Positions 28,420-37,985 of a stretch of DNA of 45,499 nt are shown here, piece after piece. The notes under the pieces were generated by a model. It made no database searches and had not been told where the DNA came from. It worked only from the letters and a program-made list of their open reading frames with translations. The DNA is taken from assembly GCF_000613905.1 (NCBI RefSeq), contig NZ_BAJW01000026.1:1-45499 (forward strand). The letters run 5' to 3'. This DNA is from Acetobacter persici JCM 25330. GTDB lineage: Bacteria > Pseudomonadota > Alphaproteobacteria > Acetobacterales > Acetobacteraceae. The position numbers and the translations under genes were made by a program. The stretch's first letter is position 1; each line of letters begins with the position of its first letter.

Positions 28420-30123
28420 TCAGGCCGTTTTGACCTGCGTTTCCGCTGTCTCCTCAGCGCGGATACTATAGGGCCCCGCTGCAAGAATCTGGAGTGAGAG
28501 GATGCCCATTTTTCCCTCTGTCAGGTAATCACCCAACGGAAGCTCCGCGTCCCCATTGGTCCAGACACACTGCGCGCCTTCGGACGGATACCAGCCAGCC
28601 GGTTTTACAGCCTGACGATGCGCACTGATGTCATGCTGACTTTTGGCGCAAAACAGAAGGATGTCCGCAACAGCCACGCCCATAGACCGGCGATCATCCA
28701 CAAACGGGCCGGTCACATCAGCCGGACGACTGGTACGGGAGACAATCCGGACAGACTGTGTGCCCGGCGGCAGCATGAAGCTGTAATGATGCGCGGCTTT
28801 GCGCATGGGCCTGACCACAGCATCAGTTTCCGTAACCAGATGCAGATCAGGGTCCTGCGTCAGAGCAGGAGCGTTTGCGGAAGTCTGGCAGCCAGCCACG
28901 CTGTCTTCCCGCCATTCCAGCATGCGGAACAGAGGCTCCACAAAAGCACGGTCTACACAAAGCGGTGCCCCTGCATCCTTCTCCCACGTGCGGGCTGTGC
29001 CATGCAGGGCCACAACTCGGCCTTCCTGACGGAAAGAGGAGCGATTGCCCGTATCCAGATAGCTTTCGGTCAGCATGCCATCGGCGGTGATAACGGAATG
29101 CTGCTCTGTTTCCACATGGTAGTAGTCGTAAGACGTTATGGATTTATCATAAAAAATGGACGCGCCATTTACCAGCATACGGACGGGAACAAACTTGCCT
29201 TTAAAAAACAGACAATGCTCTGCTGTAATCAGCATGTCTTTGTAAGGCACACCGTCGGAAACAGCATCTTTCAGAACACGGACAGGATACCCGGCTTCAT
29301 CATCATGCAGGCCCGGCCGCACCGTCGCACGCGCTTTACCAACCCAGACAACCAGCTTGGAGGCATATCTGTTATGTTTCCAGTCAAACGTAACGACCTC
29401 ATCGCCGATTTTGATATTTTCAACAGCGACATCGCCTTCTGGTGTACGGATTGCGCTACCAGACAGAAAGCAGGCGTTTGGATTACGCTTTTCGGCACCG
29501 CTCGCATATTTGATATTCCAGCTATTATTGCCGTTCTTACCGTCCTGAAAAACGGGGGTTCCGCTGTTATCAACGTCGTAACCCTTGGTAACAGTAATAA
29601 CGGAGTGGTTGCCATTGTCGTTCTGGCCAGCCCCGCTCATCCAGTCTACCGTAACATTAGCGGGCATGCTGCCCGTACCATAGGAAACATTCCCTCCTGT
29701 TCCCCAGTTGAGATGAACAATATGAATGTTGGTGCCTTGCAGGCTGTAGGAACCACCTTGAGCATTTATGAAGCCTGCGCTTTGCGGGTCTTCTAATGTG
29801 CCTGTCACCGTGAACGGTGTACTCCCTGTTATGAGTGTGGCGGGGCCGCCGTTACCACCAAGTGTGACGTTTGCAACCGTGACGGGGGTGCTCCCACTGA
29901 GGGTGGGCGTCATATTCTTGACAGCATTATTCATGGCGTTTGCATCGCCATTGTAAGTATAACCTGCCTGATTCAGCGAGTTGCCGCTCATGATAAGAAT
30001 ATTATCAGTGGCACCTGGCACACCGGTCTGCGTCGTGACATTTTTTCCATTCACGACGTTCCAGTTATTGGGGTTATTCCAATCTGTATTTTGTGCGCCA
30101 GTCCAGAGATAGGTATTCGACAT
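28420..30123 (-). CDS. Hint-domain protein with adhesin-like N-terminal region
   Basis: 567 residues. The N-terminal 210 residues carry a YLWTGAQNTDWNNPNNWN motif followed by Gly/Asn/Thr-rich sequence, like the beta-helical passenger parts of surface proteins. A Hint (Hedgehog/intein, Hint_2-like) domain begins at Cys218 (NPNACFLSGSAIRTPEGD), with GDEVVTFDW and the block-B TxxH at Thr300-His303 (LITAEHCLFF), and continues to TESYLDTGNRSSF. About 200 residues follow, ending in a hydrophobic LSLQILAAGPYSIR segment. No signal peptide is seen. Self-cleavage before Cys218 is possible from the motifs but unproved. AGGA lies 10 nt before ATG 30123. It is less GC-rich than its neighbours and divergent from a resolvase, which suggests acquired DNA. 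The biological role is unknown. Confidence 0.82.
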   Translation of the reverse strand: MSNTYLWTGAQNTDWNNPNNWNVVNGKNVTTQTGVPGATDNILIMSGNSLNQAGYTYNGDANAMNNAVKNMTPTLSGSTPVTVANVTLGGNGGPATLITGSTPFTVTGTLEDPQSAGFINAQGGSYSLQGTNIHIVHLNWGTGGNVSYGTGSMPANVTVDWMSGAGQNDNGNHSVITVTKGYDVDNSGTPVFQDGKNGNNSWNIKYASGAEKRNPNACFLSGSAIRTPEGDVAVENIKIGDEVVTFDWKHNRYASKLVVWVGKARATVRPGLHDDEAGYPVRVLKDAVSDGVPYKDMLITAEHCLFFKGKFVPVRMLVNGASIFYDKSITSYDYYHVETEQHSVITADGMLTESYLDTGNRSSFRQEGRVVALHGTARTWEKDAGAPLCVDRAFVEPLFRMLEWREDSVAGCQTSANAPALTQDPDLHLVTETDAVVRPMRKAAHHYSFMLPPGTQSVRIVSRTSRPADVTGPFVDDRRSMGVAVADILLFCAKSQHDISAHRQAVKPAGWYPSEGAQCVWTNGDAELPLGDYLTEGKMGILSLQILAAGPYSIRAEETAETQVKTA

Positions 30124-30239
30124 TTTCCCAATCCTTGATTTGCGCAAAAAATTGGAAGTGTGTCTTTTTTGATATTCTATGTTTTGCTTGCACTAACAAT
30201 ATTGGGGGTGTAAGCGTTTTTACGGTTCATTAACACTTT

Positions 30240-30263
30240 GCAAGACGGGGCTTTCCGTCTTGC
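30240..30263. promoter_or_regulatory. Perfect inverted repeat in the Hint/resolvase intergenic region
   Basis: GCAAGACGG (30240-30248) and CCGTCTTGC (30255-30263) with a 6-nt spacer, followed further on by TTAAGA and TCTTAA (about 30268-30293). The AT-rich stretch lies between divergent genes and just upstream of a serine recombinase, so it could be a res-type site or an operator. No known res sequence was recognised. Confidence 0.4.
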
Positions 30264-30318
30264 GCAAATTAAGACTTTATCAAGAAACTCTTAAGTATTT
30301 TCAGCTCTTTAGGGGTGA

Positions 30319-30945
30319 ATGGACACCTGCATCACACGCCGCAAAGTCGGGTATGCCCGCGTGAGTACCACGGGGCAGACTCTGGAACTTCAACTCAACA
30401 CACTCAGGGAATTCGGATGTCGCCGTATCTACCGTGAAAAGGCCAGCGGGGCGGACGCGGAACGTCGTGAACTCCGCAAGCTCCTTGCCAGCCTTAAACC
30501 CGGCCAGAGCGTGGTGGTGACCCGGCTAGATCGTCTGGCGCGCAGTACATTTGACCTGTTCTCTATCGTTAAAACGATCACGGAGAAAAAGGCCCAGTTT
30601 TATTCTCTGGCCGAGCCCTGGACTGACACCAGCACAAGTACAGGCAGGCTGATGCTTGCAGTCCTTGGTGGTCTTGCGGATGTGGAGCGCGACCTTATCC
30701 GCACGCGTACAGCGGAAGGACGCGCTCGTGCAATGGAGCAGGGCAAGCGCATGGGGCGGCCAAGGCAAATCACGGACGCGCAGAGGCAGGAGATCACAAG
30801 CCGGAGGCAGAAAGGAGAAACTCTGAAATCTGTTGCTACAGCCTTCGGGATTAGCGAAAGCACAGTCTCACGCATTGCCCGTGGACGGGACAGCCACGTC
30901 CATTATGCAAAAAAGCCGGGGAAACGACGCAGGACTAAATCGTAG
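30319..30945 (+). CDS. Serine recombinase (resolvase/invertase family)
   Basis: 208 residues. The catalytic domain has the nucleophile Ser16 in VGYARVSTTGQ, VVTRLDRLARSTFDL and GRLMLAVLGGLADVERDLIRTRT, then a long E-helix with GRARAMEQGKRMGRP and a C-terminal helix-turn-helix (TLKSVATAFGISESTVSRIA). This is the small resolvase/Pin/Hin architecture. AGGGG sits a few bases before the ATG. No transposase, inverted terminal repeats or second invertible segment is visible nearby, so it could be an orphan remnant of a transposon or may act on the adjoining intergenic repeat. A 10-bp hairpin covers its stop codon. Confidence 0.92.
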   Translation: MDTCITRRKVGYARVSTTGQTLELQLNTLREFGCRRIYREKASGADAERRELRKLLASLKPGQSVVVTRLDRLARSTFDLFSIVKTITEKKAQFYSLAEPWTDTSTSTGRLMLAVLGGLADVERDLIRTRTAEGRARAMEQGKRMGRPRQITDAQRQEITSRRQKGETLKSVATAFGISESTVSRIARGRDSHVHYAKKPGKRRRTKS

Positions 30946-30952
30946 TCCTGCG
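30928..30952 (+). terminator. Hairpin over the resolvase stop codon
   Basis: CGCAGGACTA (30928-30937) and TAGTCCTGCG (30943-30952) pair perfectly around a 5-nt loop; the stop TAG is in the 3' arm. No T-run follows, so it may stabilise the mRNA end rather than terminate. Confidence 0.4.
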
Positions 30953-31320
30953 GGCACACCCTCCCGGGCTACCCCAAATGACCTTATCCCGGCTATTTAA
31001 ACCAGAAGTTTCGTCAAAACTGAAGTGCCATTAAAGGAAGTGGGGATCTGTTCTTTGCGTTTCGCTAGATTTCTATACCCAGAAAAATATACCTAAATCG
31101 CAGAACACATAATGGCTTTTGACTAATTTCCTGAAAAAAATTCCAGCAGATAGTCACCCAAAAGAACCTGCCTGTAATGTTCCGCCGATTATGCCGCACA
31201 CAGGCCGCCGGAACGCATCTGGCCGCAAAAACGCGCGCGATATCGGAAGACGCGTTTCGGGGCAAAAACAGACAATAACTTTTGCTATCTGCCTGAATTA
31301 TTTTATTGTGTGAGAAAGGC
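30953..31320. other. Non-coding AT-rich stretch between resolvase and tRNA-Asn
   Basis: About 370 bp with no convincing gene. Short open frames lack ribosome-binding sites and family features. A repeat of the tRNA 3' end that would mark an att site was looked for here and not found. Confidence 0.5.
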
Positions 31321-31396
31321 TGGCTCCCGAAGTAGGACTCGAACCTACGACCCAGCGATTAACAGTCGCTTGCTCTACCAACTGAGCTATTCGGGA
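31321..31396 (-). tRNA. tRNA-Asn (anticodon GTT), CCA encoded
   Basis: The minus strand reads a full cloverleaf. The acceptor stem TCCCGAA pairs with TTCGGGA, discriminator G, and the 3' CCA is encoded at 31323-31321. D-arm: TAGCTCAGTTGGTAGAGCA. Anticodon loop: CTGTTAA with GTT. T-arm: GTAGGTTCGAGTCCTAC. Its 3' end points towards the resolvase and Hint genes. Confidence 0.97.
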
Positions 31397-31474
31397 TCAG
31401 CGAGGCATCGTATAACCGTGATCCGGGGGAGCCGTAAACCCCCTTTTTTCATTTTTTTTGTGTTTCCTGTTTTT

Positions 31475-32563
31475 ATGAGCAGACGACGCGCAAACCCCCT
31501 CATGGTAAGAAAGACGCATGAGCGCACAAGGACCTTCCTCCGCCCCGCTTTCCGCCGCAGAATTGTTCTGACAGGCCTTGCCGGACTGGCTGTGGCCGGA
31601 ACGGTGGGCGCGTTTGAACACCACAGGCACAAACGCTCCCCCCGCAGACAGCCGGATGGTCAGTATCGTAAACTCAGGCTGATCTGGCCGCATGCGGATA
31701 CCGCGCCGGTCCTGGCCGTGGCCTACCAGAAAGGGTTTTTTGCCCGCTATAGCCTGGATGTGGAAGGCGTCTTTGCGCCGCAGAACGGCAATGATGCACT
31801 GGATGCTCTGGTTGCGGGCAAAGCCGATTATGCTGTTGCTCCGGCCCTCACCTGGCTGCCGCGCCTGTATGGTGGTCTGCCCGCCAGCCTTGTTCTGGGC
31901 ATCCAGCCCGGCACCTTCCGCCTGCTGGTGCGGCGCGGGGCGAACATCACCCGGCTTGATCAGCTTGTCGGGCGAACCGTGGCCGTGCCTGATAAAAATG
32001 CCGCGGATAAATTCTTCTTTGCCATCATGATGCGCCGTAAGGGCATTAACGCCATAAACGGCATCACATGGACGGATATGCCAGCCGAGCAGATGGCAGA
32101 CGCCGCCAGTGCCCGCACTCTGGATGCGCTCGTGGCGCATGACCCACTGGCGTGGCAGTTACTTAACAGCCACCCGGACCTGTTTGCAGAACTGGTCAGC
32201 AGCAATACAGGCCATTACGCAGACCGCACCAGTCTGATCCTCGGCGCCTCTCACACCGCGCTGGAAACAGATCCGGACGCAGCAACCGCCCTCACCCTTG
32301 CATTGCGGGACGCAGCAAAATGGGCCAACCAGCACAGGGATGAGGCTGCAACACTGGTCGCGGATGAATCACCAGAGTTCAGCACTGAAACCATGCGCGC
32401 CATGATGCGCCATCAGCCTGCCATCAGCCCCGTAACGGGCCACGCGCTACGCGACCAGATTGCGCAGTATTGTGACGAATTGCAGCTTATCGGCCTGCTG
32501 CCCGATACGGAAGCCGCCGCCGATATTGCCCGGCGCACAACACGTAATGTGCTGAACGGCTAA
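31475..32563 (+). CDS. NMT1/SsuA-like ABC-type substrate-binding protein
   Basis: Periplasmic binding protein of the nitrate/sulfonate/taurine/thiamine-precursor type. The N-terminal region has a twin-arginine-like stretch (FRRRIVLTGLAGLAVAG), suggesting Tat or Sec export. The body has LIWPHADTAPVLAVAYQKGFF, ALVAGKADYAVAPALTWLPRL, LVGRTVAVPDKNAADKFF and a C-terminal helical part. About 363 residues from ATG 31475; ATG 31502 is equally possible and neither has a good ribosome-binding site. The frame is open further upstream, but that part overlaps tRNA-Asn. No permease or ATPase gene is adjacent. The ligand is unknown. Confidence 0.75.
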   Translation: MSRRRANPLMVRKTHERTRTFLRPAFRRRIVLTGLAGLAVAGTVGAFEHHRHKRSPRRQPDGQYRKLRLIWPHADTAPVLAVAYQKGFFARYSLDVEGVFAPQNGNDALDALVAGKADYAVAPALTWLPRLYGGLPASLVLGIQPGTFRLLVRRGANITRLDQLVGRTVAVPDKNAADKFFFAIMMRRKGINAINGITWTDMPAEQMADAASARTLDALVAHDPLAWQLLNSHPDLFAELVSSNTGHYADRTSLILGASHTALETDPDAATALTLALRDAAKWANQHRDEAATLVADESPEFSTETMRAMMRHQPAISPVTGHALRDQIAQYCDELQLIGLLPDTEAAADIARRTTRNVLNG

Positions 32564-32618
32564 CAGACTTTTCCTCTCAGCGTCCTTTGTTTCTCATACC
32601 CCGCAGGACGGGGCAGTC

Positions 32619-33533
32619 TCAGGACAGTTCAGGCGCTTTCTTTTTACGCGGCAGGCGAATTTCACTCGCCAGAACCCCCAGCACAATCAGCCCGGCCCCG
32701 GCAATGGCCAGCGGTGGCAGGCGTTCCCCCGCAATGCGTCCCACAAGCCCGGCCCACACAGGTTCACCTGCGTAAATGACCGTCGCCCGCGTGGCGGAGA
32801 TGGTTTTCTGCGCCCAGTTCATGGCAAACTGGATAACCGCGCTCATCACCCCCAGCCCTACGCCAGACGCCACCCAGACCCATGAAAACGCCGGAACATG
32901 CTCACCAGCCACCGGCATAAAGGCCAGTGCCAGCAGGCCTGCCACCAGCAACTGCACGATGGTCACCCTGCGGCTGTCCACCCGCAGCGCATAGCGGCTG
33001 ATCAGAATAATTTCCGCAGCTATGGAGACAGCGCCGAAAAGAGTCGCAACTTCACCGGGGCTGAAGCTGAGGCCACTGGCTGCATCCGGCCCGGTCAGGC
33101 AGATCAGGCCGACAAATGCGATAAACACCCCAACCCAGCTCATCATATGCGGTCGGCGCCTGAGCACCGCCCACTGGAGAAAAGGCACCATCGGGACATA
33201 CAGGGCGGTAATAAAGGCGGACTGACTGCTGGAAATAGTCTTCAGCCCCAGAGTCTGAAAGGTATAGCCCAGAAAAACGCCTATCCCGATCATGCAACCG
33301 GCCTTCAGCTCATACCGCGTCATGCCCGCGAGGGATTTGCGGAACAGCAGAAGGGACATCAGACCAGCCGTGATAAACCGCACGCCCACAAAAAACAGCG
33401 GGCCGGTATGTTCCATGGTATGATGGATGATCAGGAATGTTGCCCCCCACAGCATGGTGATCAGGACAAGTATGATCTCCTGCTGGGACAGGAACTTGAC
33501 GCGAGAGCCTGAGGGGGGTGGAGTCTTGATCAT
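32619..33533 (-). CDS. EamA-family DMT transporter
   Basis: Inner-membrane exporter of the drug/metabolite transporter superfamily. 304 residues with ten hydrophobic segments in two EamA repeats: LITMLWGATFLIIHHTMEHTG with RFITAGLMSLLLFR in the first, ISATRATVIYAGEPVWAGLVG with AGLIVLGVLASE in the second. It is divergent from the XRE-cupin regulator, with only about 26 bp between start codons; such pairs often mean that the regulator controls the transporter. The exported compound (amino acid or metabolite) cannot be told. Convergent with the binding protein at 31475. Confidence 0.9.
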   Translation of the reverse strand: MIKTPPPSGSRVKFLSQQEIILVLITMLWGATFLIIHHTMEHTGPLFFVGVRFITAGLMSLLLFRKSLAGMTRYELKAGCMIGIGVFLGYTFQTLGLKTISSSQSAFITALYVPMVPFLQWAVLRRRPHMMSWVGVFIAFVGLICLTGPDAASGLSFSPGEVATLFGAVSIAAEIILISRYALRVDSRRVTIVQLLVAGLLALAFMPVAGEHVPAFSWVWVASGVGLGVMSAVIQFAMNWAQKTISATRATVIYAGEPVWAGLVGRIAGERLPPLAIAGAGLIVLGVLASEIRLPRKKKAPELS

Positions 33534-33559
33534 AGTTAGCAGCGTATATGGGCACTATA

Positions 33560-34115
33560 ATGCACAATCAACCCCCACGATCCGATGTTTTAAAGTATGT
33601 GGGGACAAACCTGCGTCGCCTGCGCAAGGAAGCAGGCCTGAGTCAGGAGCTCTGGCCAATGCCTCGGGCATCAGCGCCGCATGATTGTCAGTCTGGAAGC
33701 AGGCAACGCCAATATCAGTCTGGGGAGTCTGGACCGGCTGGCAGAAGCGCTGGACACAACCTTTCTCAAACTGGTGAGCAACCCGGAGCGGGAGTTACGC
33801 CGCATTGAGGAAGTGATGTGGCGCGGCAAGACAGATGCCAGCAAGGCGACTCTTCTGGGCGCGGCCCCTGCCCGGCATGATACGCAACTCTGGCTATGGT
33901 CCCTCGCACCGGGGGAACGCTATGTGGCGGAACCAGACCCGGAAGGCTGGCACGAGATGATTTTTGTACTGGAAGGGGCTCTGACCCTTGAGTTCGATAC
34001 GGAAACTCAGCTTGTGCAGGCCAATGATTTTACAATTTACAACAGCGCACAGAATTATGCTTACCTGAACGCTGGCAAGAAAATCCTGCGCTTCGTGCGT
34101 ACGGTTTCTTCCTGA
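33560..34115 (+). CDS. XRE-cupin transcriptional regulator, two frameshifts
   Basis: DNA-binding regulator with an N-terminal helix-turn-helix (VGTNLRRLRKEAGLSQEALANASGISRRMIVSLEAG) and a C-terminal cupin sensor domain (LWSLAPGERYVAEPDPEGWHEMIFVLEGALTLEF). Breaks near 33649 (a G missing) and 33674 (a C missing) interrupt the HTH; together they explain the frame change. Joined length is about 186 residues. ATG 33548 is also in frame. Cupin-HTH proteins typically sense a small metabolite and control an adjacent catabolic or transport gene; here the divergent EamA gene is the obvious target. No ribosome-binding site is visible. Confidence 0.85.
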
Positions 34116-34173
34116 ACGCAGAACCTCTCACACACTCATTCAATCATGTGAAAGAACCTGCCTGATGCTTTCA

Positions 34174-34210
34174 ATCAGCGGGAGCGGCCTGTCCGACAGG
34201 ACCCGCTGAT
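34174..34210. terminator. Two-tier hairpin between convergent regulator and aminotransferase
   Basis: ATCAGCGGG (34174-34182) pairs with CCCGCTGAT (34202-34210), with an inner arm CCTGT/ACAGG (34188-34192 and 34196-34200). It lies between convergent stop codons; T-runs are absent on both sides, so it may be a bidirectional stop or a repetitive palindrome. Confidence 0.45.
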
Positions 34211-34279
34211 CAGGAGTGTTCCCTGTTGCACTCCCGCCTTCTCATAAAAACTGGCAGGACCCAGCCTACGGTTCCGATC

Positions 34280-35484
34280 TCAGCGGAGCGTGCTGACAAA
34301 CCGCTCCAGACGTTGACAGGCTTCCATCAGATCTGCATCGCCCGTGGCGCAGGAGAGACGCAGATACGGAGACTGCCCGAACGCGCTGCCGGGCACCGTG
34401 GCCACATAGCTTCATCCAGAAAAGCCAGTGCGAAATCATGGTCGGTTTCCAGCCGTGTGCCGCCTGCGGTGGTGCGGCCAAGGCAGCCCGCCACACCGGG
34501 GTAAGCATAAAAGGCACCTTCCGGCATGGCGCAGGTCAGACCGGGGATTCGCCGGAGCGCATCCACCACCATCTGCCTGCGGCGGCCATAGGTTGCCGCC
34601 ATTTCCTTCACCAGATCCGCCGGACCATCCAGCGCAGCCGCAGCCGCAGCCTGTGCAATGGTGCAGATGCCGGATGTCGCGTTGCCCTGTACGCCACGCA
34701 TGGCGGCAATCAGATCTTTCGGCCCGCCGGCAAAGCCAACACGCCAGCCTGTCATGGCATAGGCCTTGGAAACACCATTGAGCGTGACGATGCGATCTTT
34801 CAGGTCCGGCGCAACAGCGGCGAGTGAGGCAGAACGCACGCCATCAAACACCAGATGTTCGTAAATCTCGTCAGACAGAACCCAGAGATCGGGATAGCGC
34901 CGCACGATTTCCGCAATCGGCTCAAGCTCCTCCGCCGTCATGACGGCCCCGGTCGGGTTATTGGGAAAGTTCAGGACAAGCCAGCGGGATTTTGGAGTCA
35001 GCGCTGCCGCAAGGGCTGCGGGGTCAAGCTTGAAGCCCTCTTCCTCCCGGCAGGGCACCACAACCGGCACACCGCCAAACATGCGGGCAATCAGCGGATA
35101 ACTCACCCAGTATGGGGCTGGCACCACCACTTCATCACCGGGGTTGAGTGTCGCCATAAAGGCGTTGAAAATAACCTGCTTGCCACCGTTGGACGCCATA
35201 ATTTCATCCGGCGCGTAGTCCAGTCCATTTTCCCGCGTGAATTTGCGGGCAATGGCGGCCTTCAACGCAGGGGTGCCGTCCACAGGCGGATATTTGGTCT
35301 GCCCGGCCAGAGCGGCCGCATGAGCCGCTTCCACCACAGCGGGTGGCGTGGGGAAGTCCGGCTCCCCCAGCGCCAGAGAAATAACCGGCCTGCCTTCCGC
35401 CCGCAGCGCACGGGCACGACGTGCCATCTCAATGGTTGCCGGAGCCGGAAGCCCGTCCAGCCGATGCGCGAAAGACCGTGCCAT
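34280..35484 (-). CDS. Class I aminotransferase (aspartate-type), one frameshift, second of a tandem pair
   Basis: PLP transaminase. ALGEPDFPTPPAV, TKYPPVDGTPALKAAIARKF, NFPNNPTGAV, LSDEIYEHLVFDG and the PLP lysine in [19 protein letters not shown] are clear. The frame breaks near 34409 (one G missing on the given strand); beyond it VATVPGSAFG, YLRLSCATGD and a normal C-terminus to 34280 follow. Joined length is about 401 residues. The ATG is 4 nt after the stop of a similar gene, so the pair is one unit from a duplication. Substrates could be aspartate, an aromatic keto acid or prephenate. Confidence 0.87.
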
Positions 35485-35488
35485 ACTC

Positions 35489-36787
<1,299 letters not shown>

Positions 36788-36885
36788 CTAATGCGCTTCT
36801 GCGTCCGGCGGAACCGGGGAAACCACGCATGGCAGCAAATTTTATGAAAAATCTTTTATATAGACCCACAACACTGCCGGATCGC

Positions 36886-37770
36886 TCACCTCAGCGCGTC
36901 AGGATATCCGGCGGCGGCACGCACGTCCTCCGGCGTCATACCGGCCTCCCGCATGGCGCGGACAGCTTTCGCGCCGTCCCGCTTGGAAAGCCGCCGCCCC
37001 TGCGCATCACATAATAAGGGGTGGAACAGATACGCTGGCGCGGGCCAGCCCATCAGCGCCTGTATCAGCCGGTGCAGGTCGGTTGCGGGACGCAGATCAT
37101 CTCCGCGTGTCACCAGTGTGACACCCTGAGCGGCATCATCATGCGTGACACACAGATGGTAGGACGCCGGAACATCCCGTCTGGCCAGCACAACATCGCC
37201 AAACAATTCAGGCTGGCACTGCACTGTCCCGCGCGCGAGATCCTGATAGGTCAGAGGCCAGACGGCAGGAGCCTCCGTCCTGAGAGAATTGAGCGCCTTG
37301 GCCATATCCAGCCGCAAGACATGCGGCTTTCCCGCTGCCAGAGCCGCCGCCCGCGCCGGGGCGGACAGAGAACGGCATGTGCCGGGATAAAGCAGGCTCC
37401 CATCCGGTGCAGCATGTGGGGCGGACATCATGCCCGCAGATTCCCGCGCAATATCAGAGCGGGTGCAGAAGCAGGGATACAGCACCCCCATCTGCTCCAG
37501 CCGGTCCAGCGTTGCGCGATAGGCAGGCATATTTGCGGATTGCCGCAACACAGGACGGGCAGAGCGCAACCCCACCCAGTCGAGATCCTCCAGTAAAGCC
37601 GTGGCGTAATCATCCCGGCAGCGTTGGGGGTCAATATCTTCCATCCGCACCAGCCAGAGGCCGTGCGGCCCCTTCTGCGTCCAGCCAGCCAGAGCCGACG
37701 CCACATGCCCCAGATGCAATAACCCGGTCGGGCTGGGCGCAAAACGCGTCACCCATGAAGACTCCGTCAT
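36886..37770 (-). CDS. gluQ: Glutamyl-Q tRNA(Asp) synthetase
   Basis: Paralogue of the GluRS catalytic domain that glutamylates queuosine in tRNA-Asp. About 294 residues with no anticodon-binding domain. FAPSPTGLLHLGHVASALAG contains the HIGH-like motif; CFC followed by YPGTC forms the zinc site (C-x-C...Y-x3-C); LSKRDGAK is the KMSKS-like motif. ATG 37770 is preferred, since the longer reading uses TTG 37779. A candidate promoter lies at 37808-37837. Divergent from the HNH gene. Confidence 0.92.
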   Translation of the reverse strand: MTESSWVTRFAPSPTGLLHLGHVASALAGWTQKGPHGLWLVRMEDIDPQRCRDDYATALLEDLDWVGLRSARPVLRQSANMPAYRATLDRLEQMGVLYPCFCTRSDIARESAGMMSAPHAAPDGSLLYPGTCRSLSAPARAAALAAGKPHVLRLDMAKALNSLRTEAPAVWPLTYQDLARGTVQCQPELFGDVVLARRDVPASYHLCVTHDDAAQGVTLVTRGDDLRPATDLHRLIQALMGWPAPAYLFHPLLCDAQGRRLSKRDGAKAVRAMREAGMTPEDVRAAAGYPDALR

Positions 37771-37807
37771 CGGGCGCAACCGGGCAGAACAGGACTCATA
37801 ACACTCT

Positions 37808-37837
37808 CATATAATGACAATAATACTGTTTTGTTAA
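37808..37837 (-). promoter_or_regulatory. Candidate promoter for gluQ
   Basis: Minus strand TTAACA, an 18-nt spacer and TATATG, in an AT-rich 200-bp divergent region; 9 of 12 consensus matches. Confidence 0.4.
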
Positions 37838-37853
37838 ATACTTAGGTCATTTC

Positions 37854-37882
37854 TTGCGATAAACAACTCTATCTGCAATACT
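37854..37882 (+). promoter_or_regulatory. Candidate promoter for the HNH gene
   Basis: TTGCGA, a 17-nt spacer and AATACT, about 100 nt before the TTG start codon; 8 of 12 consensus matches. Confidence 0.35.
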
Positions 37883-37985
37883 CCTGCCAACACTGATCTC
37901 GACGACGCACTTCTGACGGCGTTCTGTTACGAGTTTTAACGCCCGCACCGGAAGTTGCGCCCTCACTCCCCCAAGGAGGCGCGTC

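Noticed and set aside
30953-31320. Attachment site (copy of the tRNA-Asn 3' end)
   Set aside because: I looked for a repeat of the tRNA 3' sequence near the resolvase and after the ridA terminator and saw none.
31310-31474. N-terminal extension of the binding protein to 31310
   Set aside because: This part is the reverse complement of tRNA-Asn and cannot be a conserved coding start.
33548-34115. XRE-cupin gene as a true pseudogene
   Set aside because: Both breaks are single-base losses 25 bp apart in otherwise conserved HTH sequence, matching the error pattern in essential genes of the window.
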